Below are positions 23,753-31,840 of a DNA stretch of 63,588 bases, piece by piece. The stretch's first letter is position 1, and each line of letters begins with the position of its first letter. The notes beneath the pieces are model-generated. The model ran no database searches and was not told the DNA's origin. It was given only the letters and a program-made list of their open reading frames with translations. The position numbers were made by a program, and so were the translations under genes. Source of the stretch: an uncultured bacterium (GTDB taxonomy: Bacteria; Planctomycetota; UBA1135; GCA-002686595); the NCBI GenBank assembly GCA_905480285.1, contig CAJQPT010000028.1, positions 1-63,588 of the forward strand, read 5' to 3'.

Positions 23753-24951
23753 GACGACCCGCCGCCCGGAGAGGGTTCGCAGCAGGCACTCGTGCCCGGC
23801 GCGACCTCGGCCTGGGCGACCCCTTGCTTGGTCTCCGCGGCGCCTCGGGGAGAGTTGGTCCGGCAGTTGAACGGCGTCGCCTCGGAGGGCTGGACCTCGA
23901 GGAGAGGGGGGACCGGGATGAACTGATCGGCGTAGGGCTCGCTCGTGTAGATCTCGAAGGTCTTGCGGCACACAGCACTCCGGACGCCACGGGTCAGCGT
24001 GTGCCCATCATCGTCAATGACCTTCTTCCACGGGCCCTTGTAGATGACGGCCTCGCGGTAGTCGTCGCATGGGCCCTCCTTCCCCTTGCGTGCAAGCACG
24101 GTCATCGACCGGAACTCGATCCCGTTGACGACGGCCCAGGGCTCCGACTGATAGCTGACGATCTCGACTCCATACAGGCCGGCGTCAGCGAAGGCCTGCA
24201 GGAAGCGATCCTCGCGCATGGCACCGGAAATGCACCCAGACCACAGCTCGGGGTCGCGCTGCATCTCCTCGGGGACATCCTCGTCCGAGACGATGTCGCT
24301 GATGGCGGCGCGCCCGCCGCGCTTCAGCACCCGGTGGATCTCGGCGAACATCCTGGGCTTGTCGGCGGGATCGACGAGGTTGAGGACGCAGTTGGAGAGC
24401 ACCACGTCGACGGACTCATCCGCGACCATCGGGGTGGACTCGCGGAGGACACGGCGCTGCTGCTCGAGGGCGGCCAGGCTCTGAACATCCTGAACCGGAT
24501 GCTCCACGAGCCACGCTTCCAGCGCATCATGGTCCAGGCGAAGATCCTGGATGTGGCCGCGCCGGAAGTCGACGTTGTGCCACCCGATGCGCTCGCCAAC
24601 GGACTGCTGGTGGGCCCGAGCGAGGGCGAGCATCTCGTCCGTGGTATCGACACCGATCACCTGGCCCGTCGGACCGACGATCTGGCTGGCCATGTAGCAG
24701 ATCTTTCCAGCTCCCGAGCCCAGGTCGAGCACCACCTCACCCTCTCGGACGAATCGGCTGGGGTCACCGCAGCCGTAGTCGCGATCCACGATCTCTGGTG
24801 GGAGGACCGCGAGGAGCGACGCGTCGTAGTCGACCGGACAGCAAAGCTCGGGGACCTGCTGGTGTGCGCCTTCTGCATACCGAGCGCGGACCGTTTCGAG
24901 GGTGGAGTCGGGGTGCCTGGACGTCGTCGGGGGGGGGCTGGTGTGGCTCAT
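23743..24951 (-). CDS. arsM: Arsenite S-adenosylmethyltransferase ArsM with Cys-pair tail
   Basis: Methylates trivalent arsenic using SAM. The 402-residue protein has the SAM loop VLDLGSGAGKICYMASQ (74-90) and DESVDVVLSNCVLNLVDP (178-195). Cysteines sit where ArsM proteins need them: Cys61 (YGCGDP), Cys85, Cys188 (SNCVLNL) and Cys240 (SGCISGAM), which I align from memory with algal CmArsM Cys44/72/174/224. The C-terminus adds FNCRTNS and then ACCEPSPGGGSSCC, a soft-metal-binding tail. The start is ATG 24951 (MSHTS), preceded by GGGAGAG; the longer frame adds only 15 unconserved residues. It is overlapped by thiE, and the small zinc-ribbon gene lies upstream. Confidence 0.9.
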   Translation of the reverse strand: MSHTSPPPTTSRHPDSTLETVRARYAEGAHQQVPELCCPVDYDASLLAVLPPEIVDRDYGCGDPSRFVREGEVVLDLGSGAGKICYMASQIVGPTGQVIGVDTTDEMLALARAHQQSVGERIGWHNVDFRRGHIQDLRLDHDALEAWLVEHPVQDVQSLAALEQQRRVLRESTPMVADESVDVVLSNCVLNLVDPADKPRMFAEIHRVLKRGGRAAISDIVSDEDVPEEMQRDPELWSGCISGAMREDRFLQAFADAGLYGVEIVSYQSEPWAVVNGIEFRSMTVLARKGKEGPCDDYREAVIYKGPWKKVIDDDGHTLTRGVRSAVCRKTFEIYTSEPYADQFIPVPPLLEVQPSEATPFNCRTNSPRGAAETKQGVAQAEVAPGTSACCEPSPGGGSSCC

Positions 24952-25036
24952 CTCTCCCGTCTTGTAACGCCTGCTGGCCCTCCGTAGCAGGTCCAACTCG
25001 CATGTCCCGCACGCACGCCCTCATGGACAAGGTGAA

Positions 25037-25066
25037 CGGCCCGCGAGTCAGGAGACTCGCGGGCCG
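25037..25066 (-). terminator. Perfect 13-bp hairpin, probable terminator
   Basis: A 13-base-pair GC-rich stem (25037-25049 with 25054-25066) and an AGGA loop, located between the stop of the small zinc-ribbon gene and the start of arsM. No U-tract follows on the minus strand, so it may attenuate rather than fully terminate, or mark the 3' end by another route. Confidence 0.6.
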
Positions 25067-25121
25067 ATCGGGGGGGGGTCCTGGTCGCTCCTCGGGGGAG
25101 CGGTCTCGTGGCGGCGTTGGG

Positions 25122-25352
25122 TCAGGCCGAATCGCGACGGCCTTTCTGGGGACTGGCCTTCTTCCGGCGTCGGCCGGGCTTGCGCGCCTCCATCTTCTCG
25201 GAGAACGCAATCCAGTCCTCTTCACTGAACAGGCGCACCTCTGCGCCGCATTGGGCGCAGAAGGACTTGTCGATGCTCATCAGGTAGGAGACGTAGCCAT
25301 CACAGGCCGAGCACCACTTGCGGTCGTTCTGAAAGTCGGAGAGGAAGTCCAT
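25122..25352 (-). CDS. Small zinc-ribbon protein, unknown function
   Basis: A 76-residue cytosolic protein with two CxxC knuckles: KWCSACDGY at 13-21 and SFCAQCGAE at 30-38. Together they would bind one Zn2+ as a zinc ribbon. A conserved-looking helix (FSEEDWIAFSEKMEARK) and a very basic Lys/Arg tail (GRRRKKASPQKGRR) follow, suggesting RNA or DNA contact. I know no characterised homologue; it reads like a lineage-specific conserved hypothetical. It lies upstream of arsM in the same direction, separated by a strong hairpin, so it is probably its own transcript with an AT-richer promoter region at about 25390-25440. Confidence 0.8.
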   Translation of the reverse strand: MDFLSDFQNDRKWCSACDGYVSYLMSIDKSFCAQCGAEVRLFSEEDWIAFSEKMEARKPGRRRKKASPQKGRRDSA

Positions 25353-25661
25353 CGCCCCAGACAGAAAGCACGCGCCATGCCACCTTGATTTGGAGTGGGT
25401 GTTATGCGCTCAAGTGTATTACCTGTAGTTCTTTAGGGTGAATCGGGGTCGACCTTCGCGGCGGGGGGCATGTCCACGGAACTCGACGTGCCTCAGCGCT
25501 GCGGCGGCCGATCGGGGCCCACCAGGTGTCTTGTCCCAGGACACGTGGTCGCTCGCAGCAGCCGTCCCGGGCGCATACGGGGCGCCGCGTTGCGTCTGGT
25601 GGACACGCCTGCGCCGTGTCCAATCTCGGCAACATGGGCTCGGGCTCCCCGCGGGAGTGGC
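25353..25661. other. 309-base intergenic region
   Basis: Between the zinc-ribbon gene and the end of queG, both on the minus strand. The part nearest the zinc-ribbon gene (25385-25440) is noticeably AT-richer and includes TAATAC and CATAAC on the minus strand, suitable as -10 elements. The rest is GC-rich with no credible gene or hairpin. Confidence 0.5.
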
Positions 25662-26840
25662 TCAGCCCTCGAGGTCGAGGGACGCGCGCATGTCCCGCGC
25701 GGCTCCCCCGTCGATCTCGCGACCGAGGGCCCGCGAGATCGCGGCCCTCACCCCGGCGTCTTCCAGGTGCCCAGCTGCGAGGGCCCAGGCCGAGGCGGCC
25801 CGCACGGTGGGGGAGGGATCGGCCTCAACGGACGCGAGGAGCGCGTCGAGGCCCGACTCGGACGGGTGGTTCCCGAGAACAATGGCGGCGTTGCGTGCGA
25901 GCCCCTCTCGCTTCGGTCGACGGAGGGGAGAGCCACGCCAGCGATCCTTGTGTCCTGCGTCATCCGGCTCCTCCCGGCCGATGGTGAGGAGGTCCACCAG
26001 GGTGCCCCCCTGGCCGGCTCCTTCTTCGAATGCCGTCCGGGTCCCGAAGCGCTCCGAGAGGTCCGGCGCCTTCGACCCCCAAGGGCAGACCTCGGAGCAA
26101 ACATCGCAGCCGAATGCCCACTCCCCCGCCTGGCTTCGCAGGCCATGGGCCACCAGGCCGCGATGCTCGATCGTGTGGTAGCTGATGCAACGGGTAGCGT
26201 CGACCCGGCCGGGCTCGATGATGGCGGCGGTGGGGCAAGCGTCGATGCAGGCGGTGCAGGTCCCGCAGGAGGGCACCCTGGCGGGAGCGGTCGTCGGGCT
26301 CAGGTCCAGATCGAGGATGAGCTCGCCGAGGAAGAACCAGGGGCCAAGGCGGACGTCGAGCAGGTTGGCCGCCTTGCTGGGCGCTCCGAGACCGCCAGCG
26401 GCTGCGTGGCTCCGCTCGAGGAGGGGAGTCGCGTCGACGAACGCCGAGCCCGGCGATGCCAGCCCTTCGCGGAGCAAGGCTCGGCGCAGGCGCCCCAGCA
26501 TCTTGGAGATGACATTGTGGTAGTCGCGACCCGCGGCGTACCTCGCGACTCGGCCACCTCCGGGGAGGTGGAGAGCCGGTCGCGAGTGGCCGAGGCCGAC
26601 GACGAGGAGTGACTTCCCTGCCGGCCACTGGGTGCGGGGGTCCACGGTCGCCGCCCGACCTCGCTCGAGGTACTCCATGGTCCCGTGGTGGTTCTCATCG
26701 ATCCACGCGTCGAATCGCGCGGCGTCCGGGGGCGGGCCAAAGGGCGCGATCCCCACGAGATCGAAGCCCAACTCTCGGGCCTGCTCGAGGACCAGCGCGC
26801 GGCGGCTCTCCGGTGAGTACTGGTGTGGGGGAGGGGTCAT
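25662..26840 (-). CDS. queG: Epoxyqueuosine reductase QueG
   Basis: Reduces epoxyqueuosine to queuosine in tRNA, using cobalamin and two 4Fe-4S clusters; cytosolic. At 392 residues it shows ARELGFDLVGIAPFGPP at the N-terminus, DENHHGTMEYLER (the HGxMxYL motif), the ferredoxin-type CGTCTACIDACPTAAI, then CISYHTIEHRG and FGCDVCSEVCPWG supplying the second cluster. The C-terminal ~70 residues are HEAT-like. ATG 26840 gives the standard N-terminus; the reading frame continues far upstream across the sigma gene, but that part is antisense noise. With queA at 21.9 kb it completes the last two steps of queuosine synthesis. Confidence 0.95.
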   Translation of the reverse strand: MTPPPHQYSPESRRALVLEQARELGFDLVGIAPFGPPPDAARFDAWIDENHHGTMEYLERGRAATVDPRTQWPAGKSLLVVGLGHSRPALHLPGGGRVARYAAGRDYHNVISKMLGRLRRALLREGLASPGSAFVDATPLLERSHAAAGGLGAPSKAANLLDVRLGPWFFLGELILDLDLSPTTAPARVPSCGTCTACIDACPTAAIIEPGRVDATRCISYHTIEHRGLVAHGLRSQAGEWAFGCDVCSEVCPWGSKAPDLSERFGTRTAFEEGAGQGGTLVDLLTIGREEPDDAGHKDRWRGSPLRRPKREGLARNAAIVLGNHPSESGLDALLASVEADPSPTVRAASAWALAAGHLEDAGVRAAISRALGREIDGGAARDMRASLDLEG

Positions 26841-27305
26841 TCTCGAGGCCTTTGGCACGGGCACTCTCGCGCGATTGGAGCGAATGGGCGTTCGGATACC
26901 GCCCACGATGCGCTCAAAAGTGCCTCGGCGCGAGACTCTACCCCCCCTCCTAACCCCCTTGGAGGTATCTGCTTGCAGTTCCGCGTCGAGCCGAGCTGTG
27001 CGGAAATGTCCGCCCAGGTGCCCCCCCCTCGAAACCGCGGCCCTCGCCGCCGCTACCTCACGTAGCTCTTTCACTTCCCGTCGAACGGCGCCCGCTCCAG
27101 GCGCTCGTCGCGGGAAGGCTGGTCCGAACGTGCCCTGCCCGTGAGATCTCGCTCGCTCCCCTGAGCGGCGTTTTGAGAAGCACGGCGGTTCTCTACCTTC
27201 GGACCCGCCAATTTTAAAACCCACGCTAGCCTCGAACTTCCCCGAGTCACCGCGGCGCTCCCCCAGCGCGCCACGGATCACTGACACGTCGAGCCCTCCC
27301 CAAAG
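26841..27305. other. 465-base divergent intergenic region
   Basis: Between queG (minus) and the sigma factor (plus). A TTTTAAAA palindrome at about 27212-27219 is followed by TAGCCT (27227-27232), about 74 bases before the sigma gene; this is the best promoter candidate. Polypyrimidine runs occur around 26938-26960 and 27021-27028. No gene or strong hairpin is visible. Confidence 0.5.
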
Positions 27306-28190
27306 ATGCAGTCCCAGAACGTCCTTCACGCCAGCCCCCTTGCCGAGGAGAACGGCAAGGCCCGGTTGCGGTCGAGGATTGGTGAGCTGGGACGGGGTGA
27401 GCTGGACGCCGAGGATCGCGCGCGGCTCGAGGCGGTCTTTTCGGATGACGGACTCGTCCATGATGAGCTCCGCGACAGCCTGAGCACCGCGCTCATGGAT
27501 GGGTTTCGGAAGTCCAGCGGGCGGGCTGTGTTCGGCCTGCTCTACGAGCTGAACGCGGGTCACATCATCGTTCAGGTCGCGGGCCGGCTCCGCCGCTATG
27601 GCAGCAAGGCGGACCCGGGCGACGTCTTGCAGGAGGTCTTCTTCAACGTCTTCCGCTATCCCCACCGCTTCGACGCATCGAGGCCAGATGCGTTCCGCGT
27701 CTGGACGGCGATGATCGTCAGGAACACCGTGCTCAAGCACATGCGCTCCCGAAGCACCGGCGGGAATCGCATGGAAATCGCGCTGGAGGATCTCTCCGAT
27801 CAGCCGGTGGACGGTGCCCACACGCCCCTCACGGGAGCGTTGGACACCGAGGCCTCCGAGGAATGCTCGCGGGCCTTCATCGTCTACCTCCAGCTCTACA
27901 TGCAGTTCTACACCATGCTCTCGGAGCGGGAGCGGCGAGCACTGCACCTCGTTGAAGTGGACGGTGTCAGCTATCGCGAGGCGGCCGAGGATCTGGAGAT
28001 CAAGCTCGAGAACCTGAAGATGGTGATCTTCAGGGCGCGAAGGAAGATCCATCGAGCTATGCGGCGTGTCTTCGAGGGGCTCACCCCGGACTGCCGGCCC
28101 GCTCGCGTCGGGCGGTGCAAGGACGCTTCTGAGGCGCCAAGCCATCGTTCCTCATCCTGCGACACCCTCGATGCACCGGGCGCAACCTGA
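27306..28190 (+). CDS. RNA polymerase sigma factor, sigma-70 family (ECF-like)
   Basis: A 294-residue sigma factor. Region 2 spans about 100-145: SKADPGDVLQEVFFNVFRYPHRF (2.1-2.2 core) then FRVWTAMIVRNTVLKHMRS (2.3-2.4 promoter melting and -10 contact). Region 4 is about 205-252: LSERERRALHLVEVDGVSYREAAEDLEI followed by MVIFRARRKIHRAM, a normal -35 helix-turn-helix. An unusual ~85-residue N-terminal extension and a 40-residue Cys/Ser-rich tail flank this core. The next gene has an anti-sigma-like start, so a sigma/anti-sigma pair is likely. Which genes it controls is unknown. Confidence 0.88.
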   Translation: MQSQNVLHASPLAEENGKARLRSRIGELGRGELDAEDRARLEAVFSDDGLVHDELRDSLSTALMDGFRKSSGRAVFGLLYELNAGHIIVQVAGRLRRYGSKADPGDVLQEVFFNVFRYPHRFDASRPDAFRVWTAMIVRNTVLKHMRSRSTGGNRMEIALEDLSDQPVDGAHTPLTGALDTEASEECSRAFIVYLQLYMQFYTMLSERERRALHLVEVDGVSYREAAEDLEIKLENLKMVIFRARRKIHRAMRRVFEGLTPDCRPARVGRCKDASEAPSHRSSSCDTLDAPGAT

Positions 28191-28310
28191 TTCCTGACAG
28201 GCGGCTCGGGCCACGAGGTCCGACACCGCGCCGACCCTCAGCCACGACCACCGACCAAATCCTGTAGCCGCCAGTCACTGGCTAGCTACCCCAAGAGACC
28301 GACAAGCCCG

Positions 28311-29480
28311 ATGACCTTCCACGACCACCCTGACCACAAGCCCTCCGGGGCAGACTCCACCTCCTGGAGTACCGGCGACGCCTCGGCGTGGTTCAAGGGG
28401 ATGGGGTGGAGCGAGGGGCTCAGCGATCAACAGGCGGCTCTGCAGCAGGACCTCTCATGCCTCGTGGACGGCGAGCTCGACGAGACCTCAGCGGCCCATG
28501 CGATGGTGCTGCTCGAGGAGTCAGAGGACGCTCAAGCGTTCTTCGAGGACGTGAGGAAGTTCGCCCGCTTCCACCGTGATCTCTCGGATCCCGAGCGGCT
28601 CGAGGCGCGGGTCGCCATGCTCGGCGCCGCCGAGATGGCGCGCGCAGCAGAGGACATCGATCTGGCGCACCGCCTCGCGACGATCTTCTACCAGCTCGGC
28701 AAGGCCTACTCCCTGGCAGCATTCGAGCCGGGCCAGTTCCGCGAGCGGGTCTTCGAGGCGGCAGTGCCGGTGGAAGAGACCCGGAATCGCGGCCGAGGAT
28801 TCGTCGACGGCGTGGTCTCGGCGGGCCGAGCAGGCGCAGACAGCCACACCGCGCCGGCGGGCCGCGGCATCGACTGGCGAAACGCGCGCCACATGCTCAA
28901 CGGGCGCCTCGAGCGAATCGCTGACCCTGCTGAGAAGGGCCGCAAGCTCCTGGCCCAGGCGATTGAGATTGACCCGAGTCATGAGGAGGCCCGGATCTAC
29001 CTCGCCTACGTCTTCGGCCGCGAGGGGCACACTCTCCGCGCCGCAAACCTCTTCCGCGAGGTCTTCGACACCGCGATCTCAGAGGTCAGTCGCGGCCACG
29101 CCGCGATCCAACTCGGCCGCCTCTACTACGGCGAAGAGGACTACCGCACCGCGTCGATCTTCTTCCGCTGGCTCTCGATCTCCGGGCTGACCCGGAGTGA
29201 CTCGCGCTTCGCCCTCGCCCACTTCAATCTTGGCTGCGCCGAGGTGGCCCGCGGTCGCGATGATGCTGCGCTCGCCGCGTTCCGGCGTCTGCTTGACGAT
29301 CACCTCGCCTCCGGGGGCCAAGCGGCGGACATCGCCAGCCTCTTCCTCGAGAACGACGACTTCAGGACCCTGCTCGAATCGAGAGCTGGTCTGACTCGGA
29401 GGCTCATGGAGAGCCTCCCTGAACTATTTGAGCCCCAGGTGGGAACTGGAGACGCCGAGGGCTCATCCCCCAGTTACTGA
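28311..29480 (+). CDS. TPR protein with anti-sigma-like N-terminus
   Basis: A 389-residue soluble protein. The stretch LSCLVDGELDETSAAHAMVLL (46-66) followed by a helical DVRKFARFHRDL resembles the start of anti-sigma factors (LxxYLDGELxxxE...), but the zinc-binding HxxxCxxC is missing. Residues about 205-360 are tetratricopeptide-like helices (KLLAQAIEIDPSHEEARIYL, HAAIQLGRLYYGEEDYRTAS, FALAHFNLGCAEVARGRDDAAL). No membrane segment is present. It lies 120 bases after the sigma factor and overlaps nothing; position and N-terminus suggest it holds or delivers that sigma factor. Direct evidence is lacking, so the anti-sigma role is inference. Confidence 0.72.
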   Translation: MTFHDHPDHKPSGADSTSWSTGDASAWFKGMGWSEGLSDQQAALQQDLSCLVDGELDETSAAHAMVLLEESEDAQAFFEDVRKFARFHRDLSDPERLEARVAMLGAAEMARAAEDIDLAHRLATIFYQLGKAYSLAAFEPGQFRERVFEAAVPVEETRNRGRGFVDGVVSAGRAGADSHTAPAGRGIDWRNARHMLNGRLERIADPAEKGRKLLAQAIEIDPSHEEARIYLAYVFGREGHTLRAANLFREVFDTAISEVSRGHAAIQLGRLYYGEEDYRTASIFFRWLSISGLTRSDSRFALAHFNLGCAEVARGRDDAALAAFRRLLDDHLASGGQAADIASLFLENDDFRTLLESRAGLTRRLMESLPELFEPQVGTGDAEGSSPSY

Positions 29481-29529
29481 TTCACCGCAGAGGCCGCCAA
29501 GACGCGGCCCAGGTGTTCCTCTTCGAACC

Positions 29530-30141
29530 ATGACGTCCCTGAACAACATTCAAGACAAGGCCTCCTCCCGACGGCGTTGGTTGCCAGCCCTCCTCTTCGG
29601 TGCTCTGACCATGACGTCGGCCGCCGTGGTGGTCGCCGACGAGGGCTTCGGAGGCGACTCTTCCGGTGGTGATCCGACGGTCGGGACGCTGCCGATGACC
29701 GGCGGCGAAGGGGTGGATCTCGATCAGACGGTCACGCTCCGTGGCGCCACAGAGCTGATCCGGTCTGCCATCGTCAAGGCGGACGGAGACGGCGGTGTCG
29801 AGGTGATTGACCTGGGCACGGGGGAGTCGTGGGTGAGGTTCTACGGAGATGTCGAGCTGGAGCTCGACCTCTCCATACTGGTGGGCCTCGAACTCGGGAT
29901 CTTCGGCGGGTTCGAGGGCGGGGGTTCGGCGTTCGCGGTGGAGACCGTGGACGGATTGGGATCACCCTTCGGGCTTGAGAGCGGCTTCAGTCTTGAGATT
30001 GAGGTGGGTCGCCTGGTGAGCGAGGGACTCGTGGACAGCCTGATGGAGATCCATGCCTACCACCGCTCTGGTCGACGCACCTCCACGGGCATCGAACTCA
30101 ACGCCGCGGGCGACAGGCTTCAGATCTTGCAGCAGATCTGA
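29530..30141 (+). CDS. Exported protein of unknown function
   Basis: A 203-residue secreted protein. The start at ATG 29530 puts a classic signal peptide at the N-terminus (SSRRRWLPALLFGALTMTSAA, cleavage near VVVADEG). The longer frame would overlap the TPR gene. The mature protein is rich in Gly/Asp/Glu and predicted beta strands (SWVRFYGDVELELDLSILVG, LGIFGGFEGGGSAFAVETVDG), with no Cys and no known domain. It sits 49 bases after the TPR gene and is closed by a strong terminator at 30192, making it the last gene of the sigma/TPR unit. It may be the envelope client or sensor of that system. Confidence 0.7.
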   Translation: MTSLNNIQDKASSRRRWLPALLFGALTMTSAAVVVADEGFGGDSSGGDPTVGTLPMTGGEGVDLDQTVTLRGATELIRSAIVKADGDGGVEVIDLGTGESWVRFYGDVELELDLSILVGLELGIFGGFEGGGSAFAVETVDGLGSPFGLESGFSLEIEVGRLVSEGLVDSLMEIHAYHRSGRRTSTGIELNAAGDRLQILQQI

Positions 30142-30191
30142 CGGCGGCCGCGTTCGCCGCAGGCGGAGCCTGGCGCGGGCAAGGACAGCAT

Positions 30192-30224
30192 GAAGCGAAG
30201 CCGCGAAAGCGGCTTCGCTTCTTT
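30192..30224 (+). terminator. Rho-independent terminator
   Basis: A perfect 13-base-pair stem (30192-30204 with 30209-30221), a GAAA tetraloop and a following TTT. It closes the sigma/TPR/exported-protein unit just ahead of glpK. Confidence 0.88.
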
Positions 30225-30241
30225 CATTCGGGTCTGGGCTG

Positions 30242-30247
30242 TAGCTT
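30242..30247 (+). promoter_or_regulatory. Candidate -10 box of glpK
   Basis: TAGCTT ends six bases before the glpK ATG, implying a leaderless or near-leaderless message. No clear -35; the upstream region is the terminator arm. Confidence 0.4.
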
Positions 30248-30253
30248 GTCCGC

Positions 30254-31732
30254 ATGACGGCAACCTCCGCGACCATCCTCGCCATCGACGCCGGGACCAC
30301 TGGCATTCACGCGCTGGCCTTCGACGAGCAGCTGTGCCCCGTGGCCGAGGCTTACGAGGAATTCCCGCAGCACTTCCCATTCCCAGGGGGCGTCGAGCAC
30401 GATGCCAGTGAGATCCTCGCTGCGGTGGATCGGGTGGTGGAGCAGGTGATCGCGGCGGTCGGGACACCAGCGACCATCGGTATCACCAACCAGCGAGAGA
30501 CGGTCTTCCCGATCGACGTGGAGACCGGAGCGGCTCTCTCCCGGGGGATCGTCTGGCAAGACCGCCGGACGGCCGGGCGTTGCGAGGAGCTGCGAGAGGC
30601 GGGGCATGAGGAGCTGGTGCGTCAGCGCACTGGGCTGGTTCTCGACCCGTATTTCTCCGCCACCAAGATGGAGTGGATGCTGCGCGAGGACGTCGCGGTC
30701 CAGGCCGCTGCCAGGAAGCGGTCGCTGCGCTTTGTGACGGTGGACGCGCTCATCGTCTCGCATCTCACGGGGGGCGCGAGGGTCGCGACCGACCCGACCA
30801 ACGCCTCCAGGACGATGCTCTTCGATATCGAGCGCCGAGACTACTGTGACGAGATGCTCGATCTGTTCGGCCTCGACCGCTCGATGCTCGCGGAGGTTGA
30901 GAGCAGCGCGGGGGACTTCGGGTACGCGCAGATCCACGGCGTCGAGGTGCCCATTCGGGGAGTGCTAGGTGACCAGCAGGCGGCGCTCTTCGGGCAGGGG
31001 TGCTGGGACGCAGGGGCGGCGAAGGTGACCTACGGCACGGGGTGCTTTCTGCTCCTCAACACCGGTCAGCGCCGCGCCCACTCCTCCGCAGGTCTGCTCA
31101 CGACGCTCTGCGCTGACGGGACGGGAGCGCCCTGCTTCGCCCTGGAGGGCAGCGCCTTCGCTGGCGGCTCGGTCGTGCAGTGGCTGCGAGATGGGCTCGG
31201 GGTCATCAAGGAGGCCTCGGAGTCCTCCTCGGTGGCGACATCAGTGGACGACACCGGGGGCGTCTTCCTCGTGCCGGCGTTCGCCGGGCTCGGCGCGCCC
31301 CACTGGGACCCGGGGGCCCGGGCGGCGATCCTCGGAATGACGCGCGGGACGACCAGCGCCCACATCGTTCGGGCGGGGCTCGACGCCATCGCGTTCCAGT
31401 GCGCTGACCTCGTGAACGCCCTCCGGTCCGACTCAGAGCTTCCGCTCGAGCGGCTCCTCGTCGACGGAGGGGCGGCTGCAAACGACTTCCTCATGCAGCG
31501 CCAGGCGGACCTCGCGGGGGCTCTGATCGAGCGCTCCTCCGAGCTGCAGACCACGGCGCGGGGGGCCGCAGCGATCGCTGGGATCGGAGCCGGACGGTTC
31601 ACTGACCTCACAGAGGCTGAGGGGCTGCGCCGTGGCCAGGAGATCTTCACGGCTAGCCTGGATGCGGAGCAGAGGGGGTCGGAGATGAGGGCCTGGTCCG
31701 CTGCCGTGGGGCGAGTCCTGAGCCGCCCTTGA
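30254..31732 (+). CDS. glpK: Glycerol kinase
   Basis: Phosphorylates glycerol to glycerol-3-phosphate with ATP; cytosolic FGGY-family kinase of 492 residues. The N-terminal phosphate loop is AIDAGTTGIHALAFD. GITNQRETVFPID and IVWQDRRTAGRCEELR are the glycerol kinase signature, and DPTNASRTMLFDIERRDY, VLGDQQAALFGQGCW, KVTYGTGCFLLLNTG, GLGAPHWDPGARAAILGMTRGT and LLVDGGAAANDFLMQ complete the set. These blocks distinguish it from xylulokinase relatives. No transporter or glycerol-3-phosphate dehydrogenase is next to it. It follows a strong terminator and has a TAGCTT box six bases before its ATG, so it is a single-gene transcript. Confidence 0.96.
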   Translation: MTATSATILAIDAGTTGIHALAFDEQLCPVAEAYEEFPQHFPFPGGVEHDASEILAAVDRVVEQVIAAVGTPATIGITNQRETVFPIDVETGAALSRGIVWQDRRTAGRCEELREAGHEELVRQRTGLVLDPYFSATKMEWMLREDVAVQAAARKRSLRFVTVDALIVSHLTGGARVATDPTNASRTMLFDIERRDYCDEMLDLFGLDRSMLAEVESSAGDFGYAQIHGVEVPIRGVLGDQQAALFGQGCWDAGAAKVTYGTGCFLLLNTGQRRAHSSAGLLTTLCADGTGAPCFALEGSAFAGGSVVQWLRDGLGVIKEASESSSVATSVDDTGGVFLVPAFAGLGAPHWDPGARAAILGMTRGTTSAHIVRAGLDAIAFQCADLVNALRSDSELPLERLLVDGGAAANDFLMQRQADLAGALIERSSELQTTARGAAAIAGIGAGRFTDLTEAEGLRRGQEIFTASLDAEQRGSEMRAWSAAVGRVLSRP

Positions 31733-31840
31733 GCCGCTTGGCGCGGAGCTGACGGGGCGCGCGGCTGGCCTGCAGGGTCCAGGAATCCAGTTCCGAGACG
31801 ATTCGGCTCCAGCGGGGCCCGGACCGACCGAGAACCCGGT

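Noticed and set aside
26841-28145. Upstream extension of the queG frame over the sigma factor gene
   Set aside because: QueG starts with its normal N-terminus at 26840; the extension is antisense to a convincing sigma factor.
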